A DNA stretch of 64,000 nt from Leisingera coralii (lineage in GTDB: Bacteria; Pseudomonadota; Alphaproteobacteria; Rhodobacterales; Rhodobacteraceae), in NCBI RefSeq assembly GCF_049056525.1, contig NZ_JBHUPT010000030.1:62001-126000 (forward strand), in the 5' to 3' direction. This document shows positions 16,311 through 25,399 of this stretch, piece after piece. The position numbers and the translations under genes are program-made. A model generated the notes under the pieces. It did no database searches and had not been told where the DNA came from. It was given only the letters and a program-made list of their open reading frames with translations. Numbering within the stretch: position 1 is the first letter of the stretch; every line of letters begins with the position of its first letter.

Positions 16311-17810
16311 ATGTCGCTGCTTACTCAGGACGAATACAAATCCATCGCCGCCAATCTGGACCTGCCCACGGGCGCGTTCATCGACGGCAAGTTCTGCCCG
16401 GCCGCGTCCGGCAAGACCTTCGAGACCGTGAACCCGGCCACTGGGGAGAAGCTGGCCGATATCGCGGCCTGCGGTGCCGCGGACGTTGATGTCGCGGTCG
16501 AAAAAGCCCGCGAGGCCTTCGACGATGGCCGCTGGTCGAAACTGCACCCGTCGGAGCGCAAGGACGTGCTGATCCGGCTGTGCAAGCTGATGACCCGCAA
16601 CGCCCATGAACTGGCGGTGATGGAAAGCCTCGACAGCGGCAAGACCATCTATGACTGCGAAACCGTCGACGTGCCGGAGACCATCCACTGCCTGAAATGG
16701 CACGCGGAAGCCATCGACAAGATCTATGACCAGGTGTCGCCTGCCTCCGACAATCACATCGCCATGGTGGTGCGTGAGCCGATCGGCGTGGTCGGCCTGG
16801 TGCTGCCGTGGAACTTCCCGCTGCTGATGCTGGCGTGGAAGATCGGCCCGGCGCTGGCGGCAGGCTGCTCCGTGGTGGTGAAGCCGGCGGCGGAAACCAC
16901 CCTGACCGCGCTGCGCGTTGCGGAACTGGCGATGGAAGCCGGCCTGCCCCGCGGTGTGCTGAACATCGTGCCCGGCGGCGGTGCTGAGGTGGGCGAGCCG
17001 ATCGGCCGCCACATGGATATCGACATGGTCTCCTTCACCGGCTCCACCGTGACCGGCAAGCGCTTCCTCACCTATTCGGCGGAAAGCAATGCCAAGGAAG
17101 TGGTGCTGGAGATGGGCGGCAAGAACCCCGCCATCGTGATGGACGACGCCGAGAACCTGGACCGAGTGGCCGCCCACGTGGTGAACGGCGCCTTCTGGAA
17201 CATGGGCGAGAACTGCTCTGCCTCCTCCCGCCTGATCGTGCACAAGGACATCAAGGCAGAGCTGCTGGAGCGCATCGCCCATCACGCCAAGGCGTGGAAC
17301 GTGGGCGATCCGCTGGACCCGGAAACCCGGATGGGCGCGCTGGTGTCCCGGGCGCATTTCGACAAGGTTTGCGGCTATCTGGAGCAGGCCGACAACGTGG
17401 TGCTGGGCGGCAAGGCGCATGACGGCGCATTTGTCGAGGCCACGGTCGTCGAGGTGCCGGGCAATGACGCGGTGCTGGCGCGCGAGGAGATTTTTGGCCC
17501 GGTGCTGTCGGTGATCGAGGTTTCCGGCTTTGACGAGGCCATCCGGATCGCCAATGACACGCAATACGGCCTCTGCGCCTCGATCTTCACCGCCAACGCC
17601 AAGCGCGCGATCCGTGGTGCCCGCGCCATCCGCGCAGGCACGGTGACGGTCAACAGCTTTGGCGAGGGCGACATCACCACGCCGTTTGGCGGCTTCAAGC
17701 AGTCGGGCTTTGGCGGCCGCGACAACTCTGTCCATGCCCATGACCAGTACACCCAGCTGAAAACCATCTGGATAGATCTGGCCGACGACGCAGACGAGGC
17801 CGTGGATTGA
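16311..17810 (+). CDS. Aldehyde dehydrogenase (gamma-glutamyl-aminobutyraldehyde/semialdehyde type)
   Basis: Full-length 499-residue aldehyde dehydrogenase. Motifs: VLPWNFPLLMLAWK, base glutamate in LEMGGKNP, nucleophile cysteine in NMGENCSASSR, and GGFKQSGFGGRDNS near the C-terminus. The sequence style is closest to PuuC or betaine-aldehyde dehydrogenases. In this operon it would oxidise the aldehyde product made by the DapA-family enzyme or the FAD oxidase; 2-oxoglutarate semialdehyde and an aminobutyraldehyde are the two leading candidates (inference). Confidence 0.87.
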   Translation: MSLLTQDEYKSIAANLDLPTGAFIDGKFCPAASGKTFETVNPATGEKLADIAACGAADVDVAVEKAREAFDDGRWSKLHPSERKDVLIRLCKLMTRNAHELAVMESLDSGKTIYDCETVDVPETIHCLKWHAEAIDKIYDQVSPASDNHIAMVVREPIGVVGLVLPWNFPLLMLAWKIGPALAAGCSVVVKPAAETTLTALRVAELAMEAGLPRGVLNIVPGGGAEVGEPIGRHMDIDMVSFTGSTVTGKRFLTYSAESNAKEVVLEMGGKNPAIVMDDAENLDRVAAHVVNGAFWNMGENCSASSRLIVHKDIKAELLERIAHHAKAWNVGDPLDPETRMGALVSRAHFDKVCGYLEQADNVVLGGKAHDGAFVEATVVEVPGNDAVLAREEIFGPVLSVIEVSGFDEAIRIANDTQYGLCASIFTANAKRAIRGARAIRAGTVTVNSFGEGDITTPFGGFKQSGFGGRDNSVHAHDQYTQLKTIWIDLADDADEAVD

Positions 17811-19147
17811 CCGCCTACACCGCCAAACGTCTGCCCAGGCAGACCGGCGCGGCGGGATGGAATGCCATCCTGCCGCCGCAGGCACCCCTGCCGGTGCTGG
17901 AGCAGGACCTGAGTGCCGATGTAACCATCATCGGCGGCGGGTTTGCGGGCCTCTCCGCCGCCCGCCGCCTGCACCAGCTGGACCCCTCGCTGAAGGTGGC
18001 GGTGCTGGAAGCCGGCCGCTTTGCCGAAAGCTCCGCCGGGCGCAATTCCGGTTTCATGATCGACCTGCCGCATGATTTGTCATCTGACAATTACGCGGGA
18101 ACGGGGCTGGACGCGGACAAGGCTGCCATCGCCATGAACCGCAAGGCCATCGCGTTTGCCAAAGACGTGGCCGAAGACTGCGCCCTGCCGCAGGAGATGT
18201 TTGATCCCGCCGGCAAGATCAACGCCGCCGCCACCAAGGCCGGCGACAAGCACAACCGCGACTTCGCCGCCCATCTGGAACGGCTGGGCGAGCCGCATCA
18301 GCTGCTGAGCCAGCAGGAGATGCGGGAACGAACCGGCAGCCCGCATTACACTTCCGGTCTTTACGCGCCGGGCACGGTGATGATCCAGCCCGCGGCCTAT
18401 GTCAGGGCATTGTCCAGCCATCTGGCCGGGCAGGTCAGCGTGTTCGAAAACTCCCCCGCCACCGGGTTTGAGAAACAGGGCAACGGCTGGCTGGTCAAAA
18501 CCCCGAAAGGGCGTATCTCCACCGGCGCGGTCATCCTGGCCAACAACGGCCACCTGGAAAGCTTCGGCTTCTACCAGCGGCGCCTGATGCACATCTGCCT
18601 CTATGCCTCGATGACCGAACGGCTGACGCCGGAACAGATCGGGCGGCTGGGCGGTGAACCCCGCTGGTCGGTCACGCCGGCGGATCCGATGGGCACCTCG
18701 GTGCGGCGGATTTCCGGGTCTTACGGCGACCGGATCCTGATCCGCACCTGTTCCAGCTTCCACCCCACCATCGAGACCAGCGACATGCGCCTGCGCAACG
18801 CGGGCTGGGTGCATGACCGCAAGTTCAAGGAGCGGTTCCCGCATCTGGAAGACGTGCGGATGGAGCACCGCTGGGCCGGTATGCTCTGCCTCAGCCGTAA
18901 TGGCTCGGCGGCCTTTGGAGAGCTGGACCAGGGCGTCTATTCCGCGTGCTGCCAGAACGGCCTGGGGATTGCGCGCGGCACCTTGCAAGGCATGGGCATC
19001 GCCGAGTTGCTGGTGCAAGGCGGGTCCAACATAGCCAGCCACTTCCTGGCCCAGCCGATGCCGCCAAAGCTGCCGCCGGAACCCTTTGCCTCGATTGGCG
19101 CCAATACCTACCTGGCGTGGAAGGAATGGCGGTCTGGCAAGGAGTAG
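17807..19147 (+). CDS. FAD-dependent amine/amino acid oxidoreductase (DAO family)
   Basis: A 446-residue DAO-fold flavoprotein. The dinucleotide motif VTIIGGGFAGLSAARRLHQL lies near residue 40, followed by the SSAGRNSGFM motif typical of PuuB/OrdL-like amine oxidases. It probably oxidises an amine or D-amino acid feeding the two preceding enzymes. The start is a TTG at 17807 overlapping the upstream TGA, with GAGG eight bases before it; no better in-frame start precedes the conserved N-terminus. Last gene of the GntR operon. Confidence 0.85.
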   Translation: MTAYTAKRLPRQTGAAGWNAILPPQAPLPVLEQDLSADVTIIGGGFAGLSAARRLHQLDPSLKVAVLEAGRFAESSAGRNSGFMIDLPHDLSSDNYAGTGLDADKAAIAMNRKAIAFAKDVAEDCALPQEMFDPAGKINAAATKAGDKHNRDFAAHLERLGEPHQLLSQQEMRERTGSPHYTSGLYAPGTVMIQPAAYVRALSSHLAGQVSVFENSPATGFEKQGNGWLVKTPKGRISTGAVILANNGHLESFGFYQRRLMHICLYASMTERLTPEQIGRLGGEPRWSVTPADPMGTSVRRISGSYGDRILIRTCSSFHPTIETSDMRLRNAGWVHDRKFKERFPHLEDVRMEHRWAGMLCLSRNGSAAFGELDQGVYSACCQNGLGIARGTLQGMGIAELLVQGGSNIASHFLAQPMPPKLPPEPFASIGANTYLAWKEWRSGKE

Positions 19148-19151
19148 CGGG

Positions 19152-19175
19152 GGGGGCATCCTGCCGGATGCCCCC
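19152..19175. terminator. Hairpin between convergent genes
   Basis: Ten-base-pair GC-rich stem GGGGGCATCC/GGATGCCCCC with a TGCC loop, in the 35-base gap between two convergent genes. There is no U-tract, but the position suggests a bidirectional transcript end. Confidence 0.65.
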
Positions 19176-19182
19176 GGCGGGA

Positions 19183-20604
19183 TCAGCTCGCCAGCACGTT
19201 CCGGAAAAGCCAGGGATCGCTTTCGTCGATGTCCTCGGGGAACTGCACCCAGCGGTCCTGCAGCGGCGTCCAATCGGTATAATGCGCCTCGACCGGGCCA
19301 AGATAGGGCCGCTGCACCTCAAGACAGCGGGCATGGTCCATCTCGTCCGTCTCTACGATCCCGGCCTCGGGATTTTCCAAGGCCCAGACCATGCCGGCCA
19401 GCACCGCCGAGGTGACCTGCAGCCCGGTCGCATTCTGATACGGCGCAAGGTCGCGGGCCTCCTCGTTCGACAGGCGGGAACCAAACCACAGCGCATTCTT
19501 TTCATGGCCATAGAGCAGCACGCCCAGCTCATCGATGCCTTCGATGATCTCATCCTCGGTCAGGATATGGTGCCGCTCCTGCTGCTGGCCCGAGCCGAAC
19601 AGCTCATGCAGGCTCAGCACCGCGTCGTCGCAGGGGTGATAGGCATAGTGGCAGGTCGGTCGGTACTCGGGATCGGCGCCAGCGCCCACGGTGTAGTAGT
19701 CGGCGATCGAGATCGCCTCGTTATGGGTGACCAGGAAGCCGAACTGCGGCCCTGGCGTCGGGCACCAGGTATGCACCCGGGTGATCGCGCCCGGCCGCTC
19801 CAGCCAGATCGCGGCCTGGCAGCCGGTGTCCTGCCGGTGGCCGTTCTCGGGGAACCAGGTCTCGTGCGTGCCCCACCCCAGCTCGGCGGGCTGGAACCCT
19901 TCGGCGATGAAGCCCTCGACCGACCAGGTGTTGACGAAGGTGCCGCGGGCGCGCGGCACCCGGCGGGCCTGGGTATCCCGTTCGGCGATATGAACGCCCT
20001 TGACGCCAAGCGACTGCATCAGCCGCGCCCATTCCTCGCGGCTGGCAGGTGTCTCAACGTCGCGGCCCGTATCGCGGGCAAGCGTCAGCAGCGCTTCCTT
20101 AACGAACCAGCTGACCATGCCGGGATTGGCACCGCAGCAGCTGACAGCCGTCGTGCCGCCGGGATTGCGCGCCTTTTCATCCCTGACGGCCTGCCGCAGC
20201 GCGTAATTGGTGCGGGCGGCGTTGTCCGTGGTGCCGAAGTAGTATCCCGCCCAAGGCTCAACCACCGTATCGATGTAGAGCACGCCGAGCTCACGCAGAT
20301 AGGTCATGATTTCAAGTGAGGACGTGTCCACCGACAGGTTGACGCAGAACCCCTTGCCCTCACTGAAAAGCCCGCCCAGGACATCCTTGTAGTTTTCCGG
20401 CGTCAGCGAGACCTGAAGGTGGTTGATCTTGTGCTGGCGCAGAAAATTCGCCTTGGCGGCATCGGGCTCGATGACCGTGAGCTTTGACGCGTCGAATTCA
20501 AAATGGCGTTCGATCAGGGGCAGCGTGCCCTTGCCGATCGACCCGAAGCCTATGATGACGATGGGGCCGTCGATCCGGCCGTAAATGGGATAGTCTTGTG
20601 CCAT
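19183..20604 (-). CDS. hss: Homospermidine synthase
   Basis: NAD-dependent enzyme that makes sym-homospermidine from putrescine (or putrescine and spermidine), the typical long polyamine of many alphaproteobacteria. 473 residues with an N-terminal Rossmann motif IVIIGFGSIGKGTLPLIERH and the saccharopine-dehydrogenase-like fold. The conserved segments SCCGANPGMVSWFVKEALL and HTWCPTPGPQFGFLVTHNEA fit bacterial HSS. The ATG has AAGGAGAAG upstream. It stands alone, convergent with the preceding operon and divergent from nasT. Confidence 0.93.
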   Translation of the reverse strand: MAQDYPIYGRIDGPIVIIGFGSIGKGTLPLIERHFEFDASKLTVIEPDAAKANFLRQHKINHLQVSLTPENYKDVLGGLFSEGKGFCVNLSVDTSSLEIMTYLRELGVLYIDTVVEPWAGYYFGTTDNAARTNYALRQAVRDEKARNPGGTTAVSCCGANPGMVSWFVKEALLTLARDTGRDVETPASREEWARLMQSLGVKGVHIAERDTQARRVPRARGTFVNTWSVEGFIAEGFQPAELGWGTHETWFPENGHRQDTGCQAAIWLERPGAITRVHTWCPTPGPQFGFLVTHNEAISIADYYTVGAGADPEYRPTCHYAYHPCDDAVLSLHELFGSGQQQERHHILTEDEIIEGIDELGVLLYGHEKNALWFGSRLSNEEARDLAPYQNATGLQVTSAVLAGMVWALENPEAGIVETDEMDHARCLEVQRPYLGPVEAHYTDWTPLQDRWVQFPEDIDESDPWLFRNVLAS

Positions 20605-20820
20605 AGGCTTCTCCTTGCAGATTCGTGCGTTCCGGCCAGTATGGGCCAGCTGGTGGGAATCCGGGTGCGAATAATGCGCTCAGTGCCCGTATGCAGCTTT
20701 TCGTCCGCCGCCGGAAGTATCGGCAGCCCGCCCAATAATTGGGCACAACCGGGCGATGGGCCGGCCGCACGACTTGGCAGGCCTTTACAGATTGCCCACC
20801 CCAAGCCGATGTTTTGGCGC

Positions 20821-21405
20821 ATGTCCGATCCCCTGTCCATCATCGTCGTCGAAAGCGACCGCGACCGCGCGTTCATGATTGTGGACGGCCTGCGTGAGGC
20901 CGGGGAGTTCGATATTCAGGTGATTTCAGAGCCATCCGGCCTTGCCCGCCAGATCCAGATGCGGGACCCGGACGTTGTCCTCATCGACATCGCAGACCCT
21001 TCGCGCGATGTGCTGGAAGAGCTTACGCTGGCCTCCGGCCCCAAGGAACGCCCCGTGGCAATGTTTGTCGACCGCAGCGCCGAAGGGCTGTCTGCAGCTG
21101 CCGTGGAAGCCGGCGTCTCCGCCTATGTGGTCGACGGGCTGCAGCCGGCCCGGCTGAAACCGGTTCTGGACGCCGCCATCGCGCGGTTCCGGCTGTTCCA
21201 GAGGATGCGCACAGAGCTGGCCGAGGCCAAGCGGGCGCTGGAGGAGCGCAAGGTGATCGATCGCGCCAAGGGCATGATCATGAAGGCCCGGGGCATCGAA
21301 GAGGATGCGGCCTATGCGCTGTTGCGCAAGGCCGCGATGGACCAGAACAAACGCGTCGCAGAGGTGGCGCAGGCGCTGGTAACGGCGGCGGGGTTGCTGG
21401 CATGA
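20821..21405 (+). CDS. nasT: NasT: ANTAR-domain antiterminator for nitrate assimilation
   Basis: Response-regulator-like RNA-binding protein, 194 residues. The pseudo-receiver (residues about 1-120) retains an acidic residue in VVLIDIADP, and the C-terminal ANTAR domain (about 130-190) shows ALEERKVIDRAKGMIMKARGI...AYALLRKAAMDQNKRVAEVA. In known NasTS systems NasT, when released from NasS by nitrate, prevents termination in the leader of the nitrate operon. It overlaps nasS by 4 bases. The start is ATG at 20821; an in-frame ATG four codons upstream (20809) is possible. Confidence 0.93.
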   Translation: MSDPLSIIVVESDRDRAFMIVDGLREAGEFDIQVISEPSGLARQIQMRDPDVVLIDIADPSRDVLEELTLASGPKERPVAMFVDRSAEGLSAAAVEAGVSAYVVDGLQPARLKPVLDAAIARFRLFQRMRTELAEAKRALEERKVIDRAKGMIMKARGIEEDAAYALLRKAAMDQNKRVAEVAQALVTAAGLLA

Positions 21406-22580
21406 GCTTGGCCAGGATCCCTGCCGGCTATGTCCCGCTGACGGATGCCGCGCCGCTGATTGCCGCACAAGAGATGGGGTTTGCCGCGGAAGAGCGGCTG
21501 ACGCTGGATCTGCACCGCGCACCGTCCTGGTCGTCGCTGCGGGACATGCTGGCCTTTGGCCAGGTGGATGCCGCCCAGATGCTGGCGCCGGTACCGGTGG
21601 CGGCGGCCCTGGGCCTGGGCGGGGCCAGCGCGCAGTTTTCCGTCCTCTCCGTGCTGTCCGTCAATGGCACCGTTATCGGCGTCAGCAGCAGGCTGGCCAG
21701 CAAAATGGCCGCTGCGGGCTACAGCTTCTCCTTCGGCGATGCAGTTGCCGCCGGGCGGGCTTTGGCTGCCGCCTCCGGCGGGGAGCTGCGGATCGGCGTG
21801 CCGTTTCCCTTCTCCATGCATGCCGAGCTGCTGGCCTATTGGCTGGATGGGCTGGGGCTGGACCCATCGCAGGACATCGGCATCCGCACGGTGCCGCCGC
21901 CGCTGATGGCTGACGCAATCCGGCGCGGCGGTATCGATGCCTTCTGCGTCGGTGAGCCTTGGGGGTCCATCGCTGTCGAACAGGGCGCAGGCGCACTGCT
22001 GCTGCCTGGCCGGGCCATCTGGTCCTTTGCGCCGGAAAAGGTGCTGGCCGTCCGCAGCAACTGGGCCGAAACGGAACCCAGCCTGTCCGGCCGACTGATC
22101 CGGGCGCTGTGGCGCGCGGGGCGCTGGCTGGCCGACCCCTCCTCCCGCAGTCTGGCGGCCGAAATCCTGTCTTCCCGCGAGTACCTCGACCTGCCCGCCG
22201 AGATCATCGAGCGCGGTTTGCTGGGCAAGTTCACTGTCACCGCTCAGGGGCTGCAGCGCGAAGCGCCGGGGTTTGTCGGCTTTCATGACGGCGCCGCCGG
22301 CTTCCCCTGGCGCAGTCAGGCCCAGTGGATCGCCCTGCAGCTGGCAAAACGGAACGGCCTCGATCCGCAGGCAGCTCTGGAAAAGGCAGAGCATGTCTTC
22401 AGAAGCGATCTGTACCGCAAAGCTCTGAGCGGAACCGGCGCGGAGCTGCCGGGTGCATCGTCCAAACTGGAAGGTGCGCTGGACGCCGGAACGCTGGCCG
22501 CCGGAGAATCGGAGCCGGTTGCCTTGCTGCCGAACCGGTTTTTCGATGGCCGCGTTTTTGATCCCCTGGCCGCCGGCTGA
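21402..22580 (+). CDS. nasS: NasS: cytoplasmic nitrate sensor
   Basis: A 392-residue protein of the NrtA/CmpA periplasmic-binding fold but without a signal peptide (starts MSLARIPAGYVPLTDAAPL), the hallmark of the NasS nitrate/nitrite sensor that holds NasT inactive when nitrate is absent. Shared family features include VPFPFSMHAELLAYWL and DAFCVGEPWG. It is coupled to nasT and directly precedes the structured leader of the nrt-nir-nas operon, so sensor, antiterminator and RNA target lie side by side. Confidence 0.92.
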   Translation: MSLARIPAGYVPLTDAAPLIAAQEMGFAAEERLTLDLHRAPSWSSLRDMLAFGQVDAAQMLAPVPVAAALGLGGASAQFSVLSVLSVNGTVIGVSSRLASKMAAAGYSFSFGDAVAAGRALAAASGGELRIGVPFPFSMHAELLAYWLDGLGLDPSQDIGIRTVPPPLMADAIRRGGIDAFCVGEPWGSIAVEQGAGALLLPGRAIWSFAPEKVLAVRSNWAETEPSLSGRLIRALWRAGRWLADPSSRSLAAEILSSREYLDLPAEIIERGLLGKFTVTAQGLQREAPGFVGFHDGAAGFPWRSQAQWIALQLAKRNGLDPQAALEKAEHVFRSDLYRKALSGTGAELPGASSKLEGALDAGTLAAGESEPVALLPNRFFDGRVFDPLAAG

Positions 22581-22606
22581 TGAAAAATCAGGCAATCTGC
22601 TGAATA

Positions 22607-22706
22607 GAAATGCTGCAATGCAGAATTTCTCGCTGCACCAGCAAAGAAACCTTTGGCGCCGGGCCGATCATCCCGCACACTGAACCCAGACAGGCAATGG
22701 CGCCTG
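22607..22706 (+). promoter_or_regulatory. NasT (ANTAR) target hairpins in the nrtA leader
   Basis: Two stem-loops in the leader. Hairpin 1 (22607-22629): GAAAT/ATTTC outer arm with CTGC/GCAG inner arm. Hairpin 2 (22691-22706): CAGGC/GCCTG closing a six-base loop AATGGC, with A at loop position 1 and G at position 4, the signature of ANTAR-bound RNAs. A further pairing TTTCT...AGAAA (about 22626-22648) overlaps hairpin 1 and could be an alternative structure. Located between the nasTS genes and an intrinsic terminator, as expected for NasT antitermination. Confidence 0.7.
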
Positions 22707-22743
22707 ACAAAAGTTTATCCCGAAGACCGGGTTTCACTGAGCA

Positions 22744-22798
22744 AAGCCGCTCGACCCACCGCCACTCCTCCCGGCGGTGCGTGTCAGCGGCTTTTTTT
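22744..22798 (+). terminator. Leader intrinsic terminator before nrtA
   Basis: Long-range stem AGCCGCT ... AGCGGCT enclosing a second hairpin ACCGCC/GGCGGT and followed directly by seven Ts. It lies about 50 bases before the nrtA start, so it would stop the operon transcript unless NasT intervenes. Confidence 0.8.
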
Positions 22799-22847
22799 CT
22801 GTCCGGGCGTCTGCCCTGGACGCAGCAAACCAAAGGAAACCGACCCG

Positions 22848-24215
22848 ATGAAGACCCTGATCCTTGCCCTCGCAGGCTCCACCGCCCTGACTGCCCCCGC
22901 ACTGGCTGACATGCTGGACCTGGAAAAGGACGTGCTGACCTTCGGCTTCATCAAGCTGACTGACATGGCGCCGCTGGCGGTCGCCTATGAGCAGGGGTTC
23001 TTCGATGACGAAGGGCTGTTTGTCACGCTGGAAGCGCAGGCCAATTGGAAGGTGCTGCTGGACGGGGTGATCGACGGCACCCTGGACGGCGCCCATATGC
23101 TGGCGGGACAGCCGCTGGCCGCCACCATCGGCTATGGCACCGAGGCGCATATCGTCACCCCCTTCTCAATGGACCTGAACGGCAACGGCATCACCGTCTC
23201 CAACGAGGTCTGGGAGATGATGAAGCCGAGCCTGCCCACGGACGCGGATGGCAAGGTTTCGCACCCGATTTCGGCCTCTTACCTGAAACCGGTGATCGAG
23301 GACTTCAACGCCAGGGGCAAGCCGTTCAACATGGGCATGGTGTTCCCGGTCTCCACCCACAATTACGAGCTGCGCTACTGGCTGGCCGCCGGCGGCATCA
23401 ACCCCGGCTACTACAGCCCCGAGAACGTGACCGGCCAGATCGCCGCCGAAGCCTTCCTGTCGGTAACCCCGCCGCCGCAGATGCCCGCCACGCTGGAGGC
23501 CGGCACGATCTCCGGCTACTGCGTGGGCGAGCCCTGGAACCAGCAGGCGGTGTTCAAGGGCATCGGCGTGCCGGTGATCACCGACTACGAGCTGTGGAAG
23601 AACAACCCGGAAAAGGTCTTTGGCATCACCGCGGAATTTGCCGAGGAGAATCCGAACACCACGCTGGCGGTGGTCAAAGCGCTGATCCGCGCCGCCATGT
23701 GGCTGGATGAAAACGAGAACGCCAACCGACCCGCAGCGGTGGAGATCCTCAGCCGCCCCGAATATGTCGGCGCCGATTATGACGTGATCGCCAATTCGAT
23801 GACCGGCACCTTCGAATATGAAAAGGGCGACACCCGCGCGGTGCCGGACTTCAACGTGTTCTTCCGTTACAACGCAACCTATCCGTTCTATTCCGACGCG
23901 GTCTGGTACCTGACCCAGATGCGCCGCTGGGGCCAGATCGCCGAACCCAAGCCCGACAGCTGGTTCGATGAGGTCGCCCGCTCTGTCTACAAGCCGGAGA
24001 TCTACCTGGAAGCGGCCCGGCTGCTGGTCGCGGACGGCCTCGCCGATGAGGCGGATTTCCCCTGGGACAGCGACGGCTACAAGGCCCCGACCCCGCCGGA
24101 GGATGTGATTGACGGCATCCCCTATGACGGCCGCCAGCCGAACGCCTACCTCGACAGCCTGCCGATCGGCCTCAAGGGCAGCCAGACCGTCGTCGGCAAT
24201 GCCGTCCAGGGCTGA
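22848..24215 (+). CDS. nrtA: Nitrate ABC transporter, substrate-binding protein
   Basis: Nitrate-binding protein of the NrtA/CmpA family, 455 residues. Signal peptide MKTLILALAGSTALTAPALA at the N-terminus (no lipobox seen, so soluble periplasmic), then the conserved GFIKLTDMAPLAVAYEQGFF and SGYCVGEPWNQQAVFKG regions. The ATG at 22848 has AAGGA ten bases upstream; earlier in-frame starts fall inside the leader terminator. First structural gene of the assimilatory operon; it delivers nitrate to NrtB-NrtCD. Confidence 0.95.
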   Translation: MKTLILALAGSTALTAPALADMLDLEKDVLTFGFIKLTDMAPLAVAYEQGFFDDEGLFVTLEAQANWKVLLDGVIDGTLDGAHMLAGQPLAATIGYGTEAHIVTPFSMDLNGNGITVSNEVWEMMKPSLPTDADGKVSHPISASYLKPVIEDFNARGKPFNMGMVFPVSTHNYELRYWLAAGGINPGYYSPENVTGQIAAEAFLSVTPPPQMPATLEAGTISGYCVGEPWNQQAVFKGIGVPVITDYELWKNNPEKVFGITAEFAEENPNTTLAVVKALIRAAMWLDENENANRPAAVEILSRPEYVGADYDVIANSMTGTFEYEKGDTRAVPDFNVFFRYNATYPFYSDAVWYLTQMRRWGQIAEPKPDSWFDEVARSVYKPEIYLEAARLLVADGLADEADFPWDSDGYKAPTPPEDVIDGIPYDGRQPNAYLDSLPIGLKGSQTVVGNAVQG

Positions 24216-24319
24216 GCCCGGACGGGAGGGCGGGCGGGGCGAGGCTCCGGCAGGAGCGAGCGCCGTTCCCCTCCCCCGCATCAGCCGATCCAGCAAAACG
24301 CCAAGGTGAAAGTTTCCCC

Positions 24320-25393
24320 ATGACAACCGTTGACCCCGCATCGCTCAGCACCGAGGCCCGCCGGGCCCGGCTTTTCAACCGCATCAGCAAGGCCGACGCC
24401 TGGTTCCAGGTTCTCGGCCTCGCCTGGATCACCCCCATCCTGAAAGCCGCGGCGGGCGACAACCCGCGCGCCCAGCTGAAGGAAATCTGGCGCCTGCTGG
24501 CCGTGCCGCTGCTGGCCATCCTCGGGTTCCTGCTGCTGTGGGGCACGCTGGCCCCGCGGGTGCAGACCTCGCTCGGCGCCATCCCCGGCCCCGCCCAGGT
24601 CTGGGCGGAAGCCGTCAATCTGCACCAGGACGCGCGGCAGAAGGCGGTCAAGGAAGCCGCCTTTTACAAGCGGGTGGAGCAGCGCAACGAGCGGCTGATT
24701 GCCCAGGGCAAGGCGGATCAGGTCAAGGACATCCCCTACACCGGCGCGCCCAGCTATTACGATCAGATCTGGACCTCGATCCAGACCGTGTTCTTCGGCT
24801 TTTTGATCGCAGCGATTGTGGCCATCCCGCTGGGCATTCTCGGCGGGCTGTCACCGCTCGCCAATGCGGCAATCAACCCGCTGGTGCAGATCTTCAAGCC
24901 GGTGTCGCCGCTGGCGTGGCTGCCGATCGTGACCATGGTGGTCTCGGCGCTTTATGCCAGCAATGACGGGCTGTTCGCGAAATCCTTCCTGGTGTCGGCC
25001 ATCACCGTGACCCTGTGCTCGCTGTGGCCGACGCTGATCAACACGGCGCTTGGGGTCGCCTCCATCGACAAGGACCTGGTGAATGTCTCCAAGGTCCTGA
25101 AGATGAGCACCCGCGCCAAGATCACCAAGCTGGTGCTGCCCTCGGCGCTGCCGCTGATCTTCACCGGGCTGCGGCTGTCGCTGGGGGTCGGCTGGATGGT
25201 GCTGATCGCCGCCGAAATGCTGGCCCAGAACCCCGGCCTTGGCAAATTCGTCTGGGACGAGTTCCAGAACGGCTCCAGCCAGTCGCTGGCCCGCATCATC
25301 GTCGCGGTGCTGACCATCGGCATCATCGGCTTCCTGCTGGACCGGGTGATGTACGCGCTGCAGTCGCTGTTTACCTTCTCGAACAACCGGTGA
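24320..25393 (+). CDS. nrtB: Nitrate ABC transporter, permease
   Basis: Membrane permease, 357 residues. Multiple hydrophobic helices and the EAA-type loop DKDLVNVSKVLKMSTRAKITKLVLPSALPLIFTGLRLSLGVGWMVL identify the NrtB/SsuC-type BPD transporter family. It is longer than a minimal permease because of a charged segment of about 60 residues between the first and second helices (HQDARQKAVKEAAFYKRVEQ). A 104-base gap with a small GCTCC/GGAGC hairpin (24244-24257) separates it from nrtA, which may lower downstream expression relative to the binding protein. Confidence 0.93.
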   Translation: MTTVDPASLSTEARRARLFNRISKADAWFQVLGLAWITPILKAAAGDNPRAQLKEIWRLLAVPLLAILGFLLLWGTLAPRVQTSLGAIPGPAQVWAEAVNLHQDARQKAVKEAAFYKRVEQRNERLIAQGKADQVKDIPYTGAPSYYDQIWTSIQTVFFGFLIAAIVAIPLGILGGLSPLANAAINPLVQIFKPVSPLAWLPIVTMVVSALYASNDGLFAKSFLVSAITVTLCSLWPTLINTALGVASIDKDLVNVSKVLKMSTRAKITKLVLPSALPLIFTGLRLSLGVGWMVLIAAEMLAQNPGLGKFVWDEFQNGSSQSLARIIVAVLTIGIIGFLLDRVMYALQSLFTFSNNR

Positions 25394-25399
25394 CCCGTC

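Noticed and set aside
15165..17885. Very long antisense reading frame (906 codons) opposite the GntR-DapA-ALDH genes
   Set aside because: Low-complexity Arg/His/Gly-rich translation without domains; it mirrors the GC-biased third positions of the real genes on the other strand.
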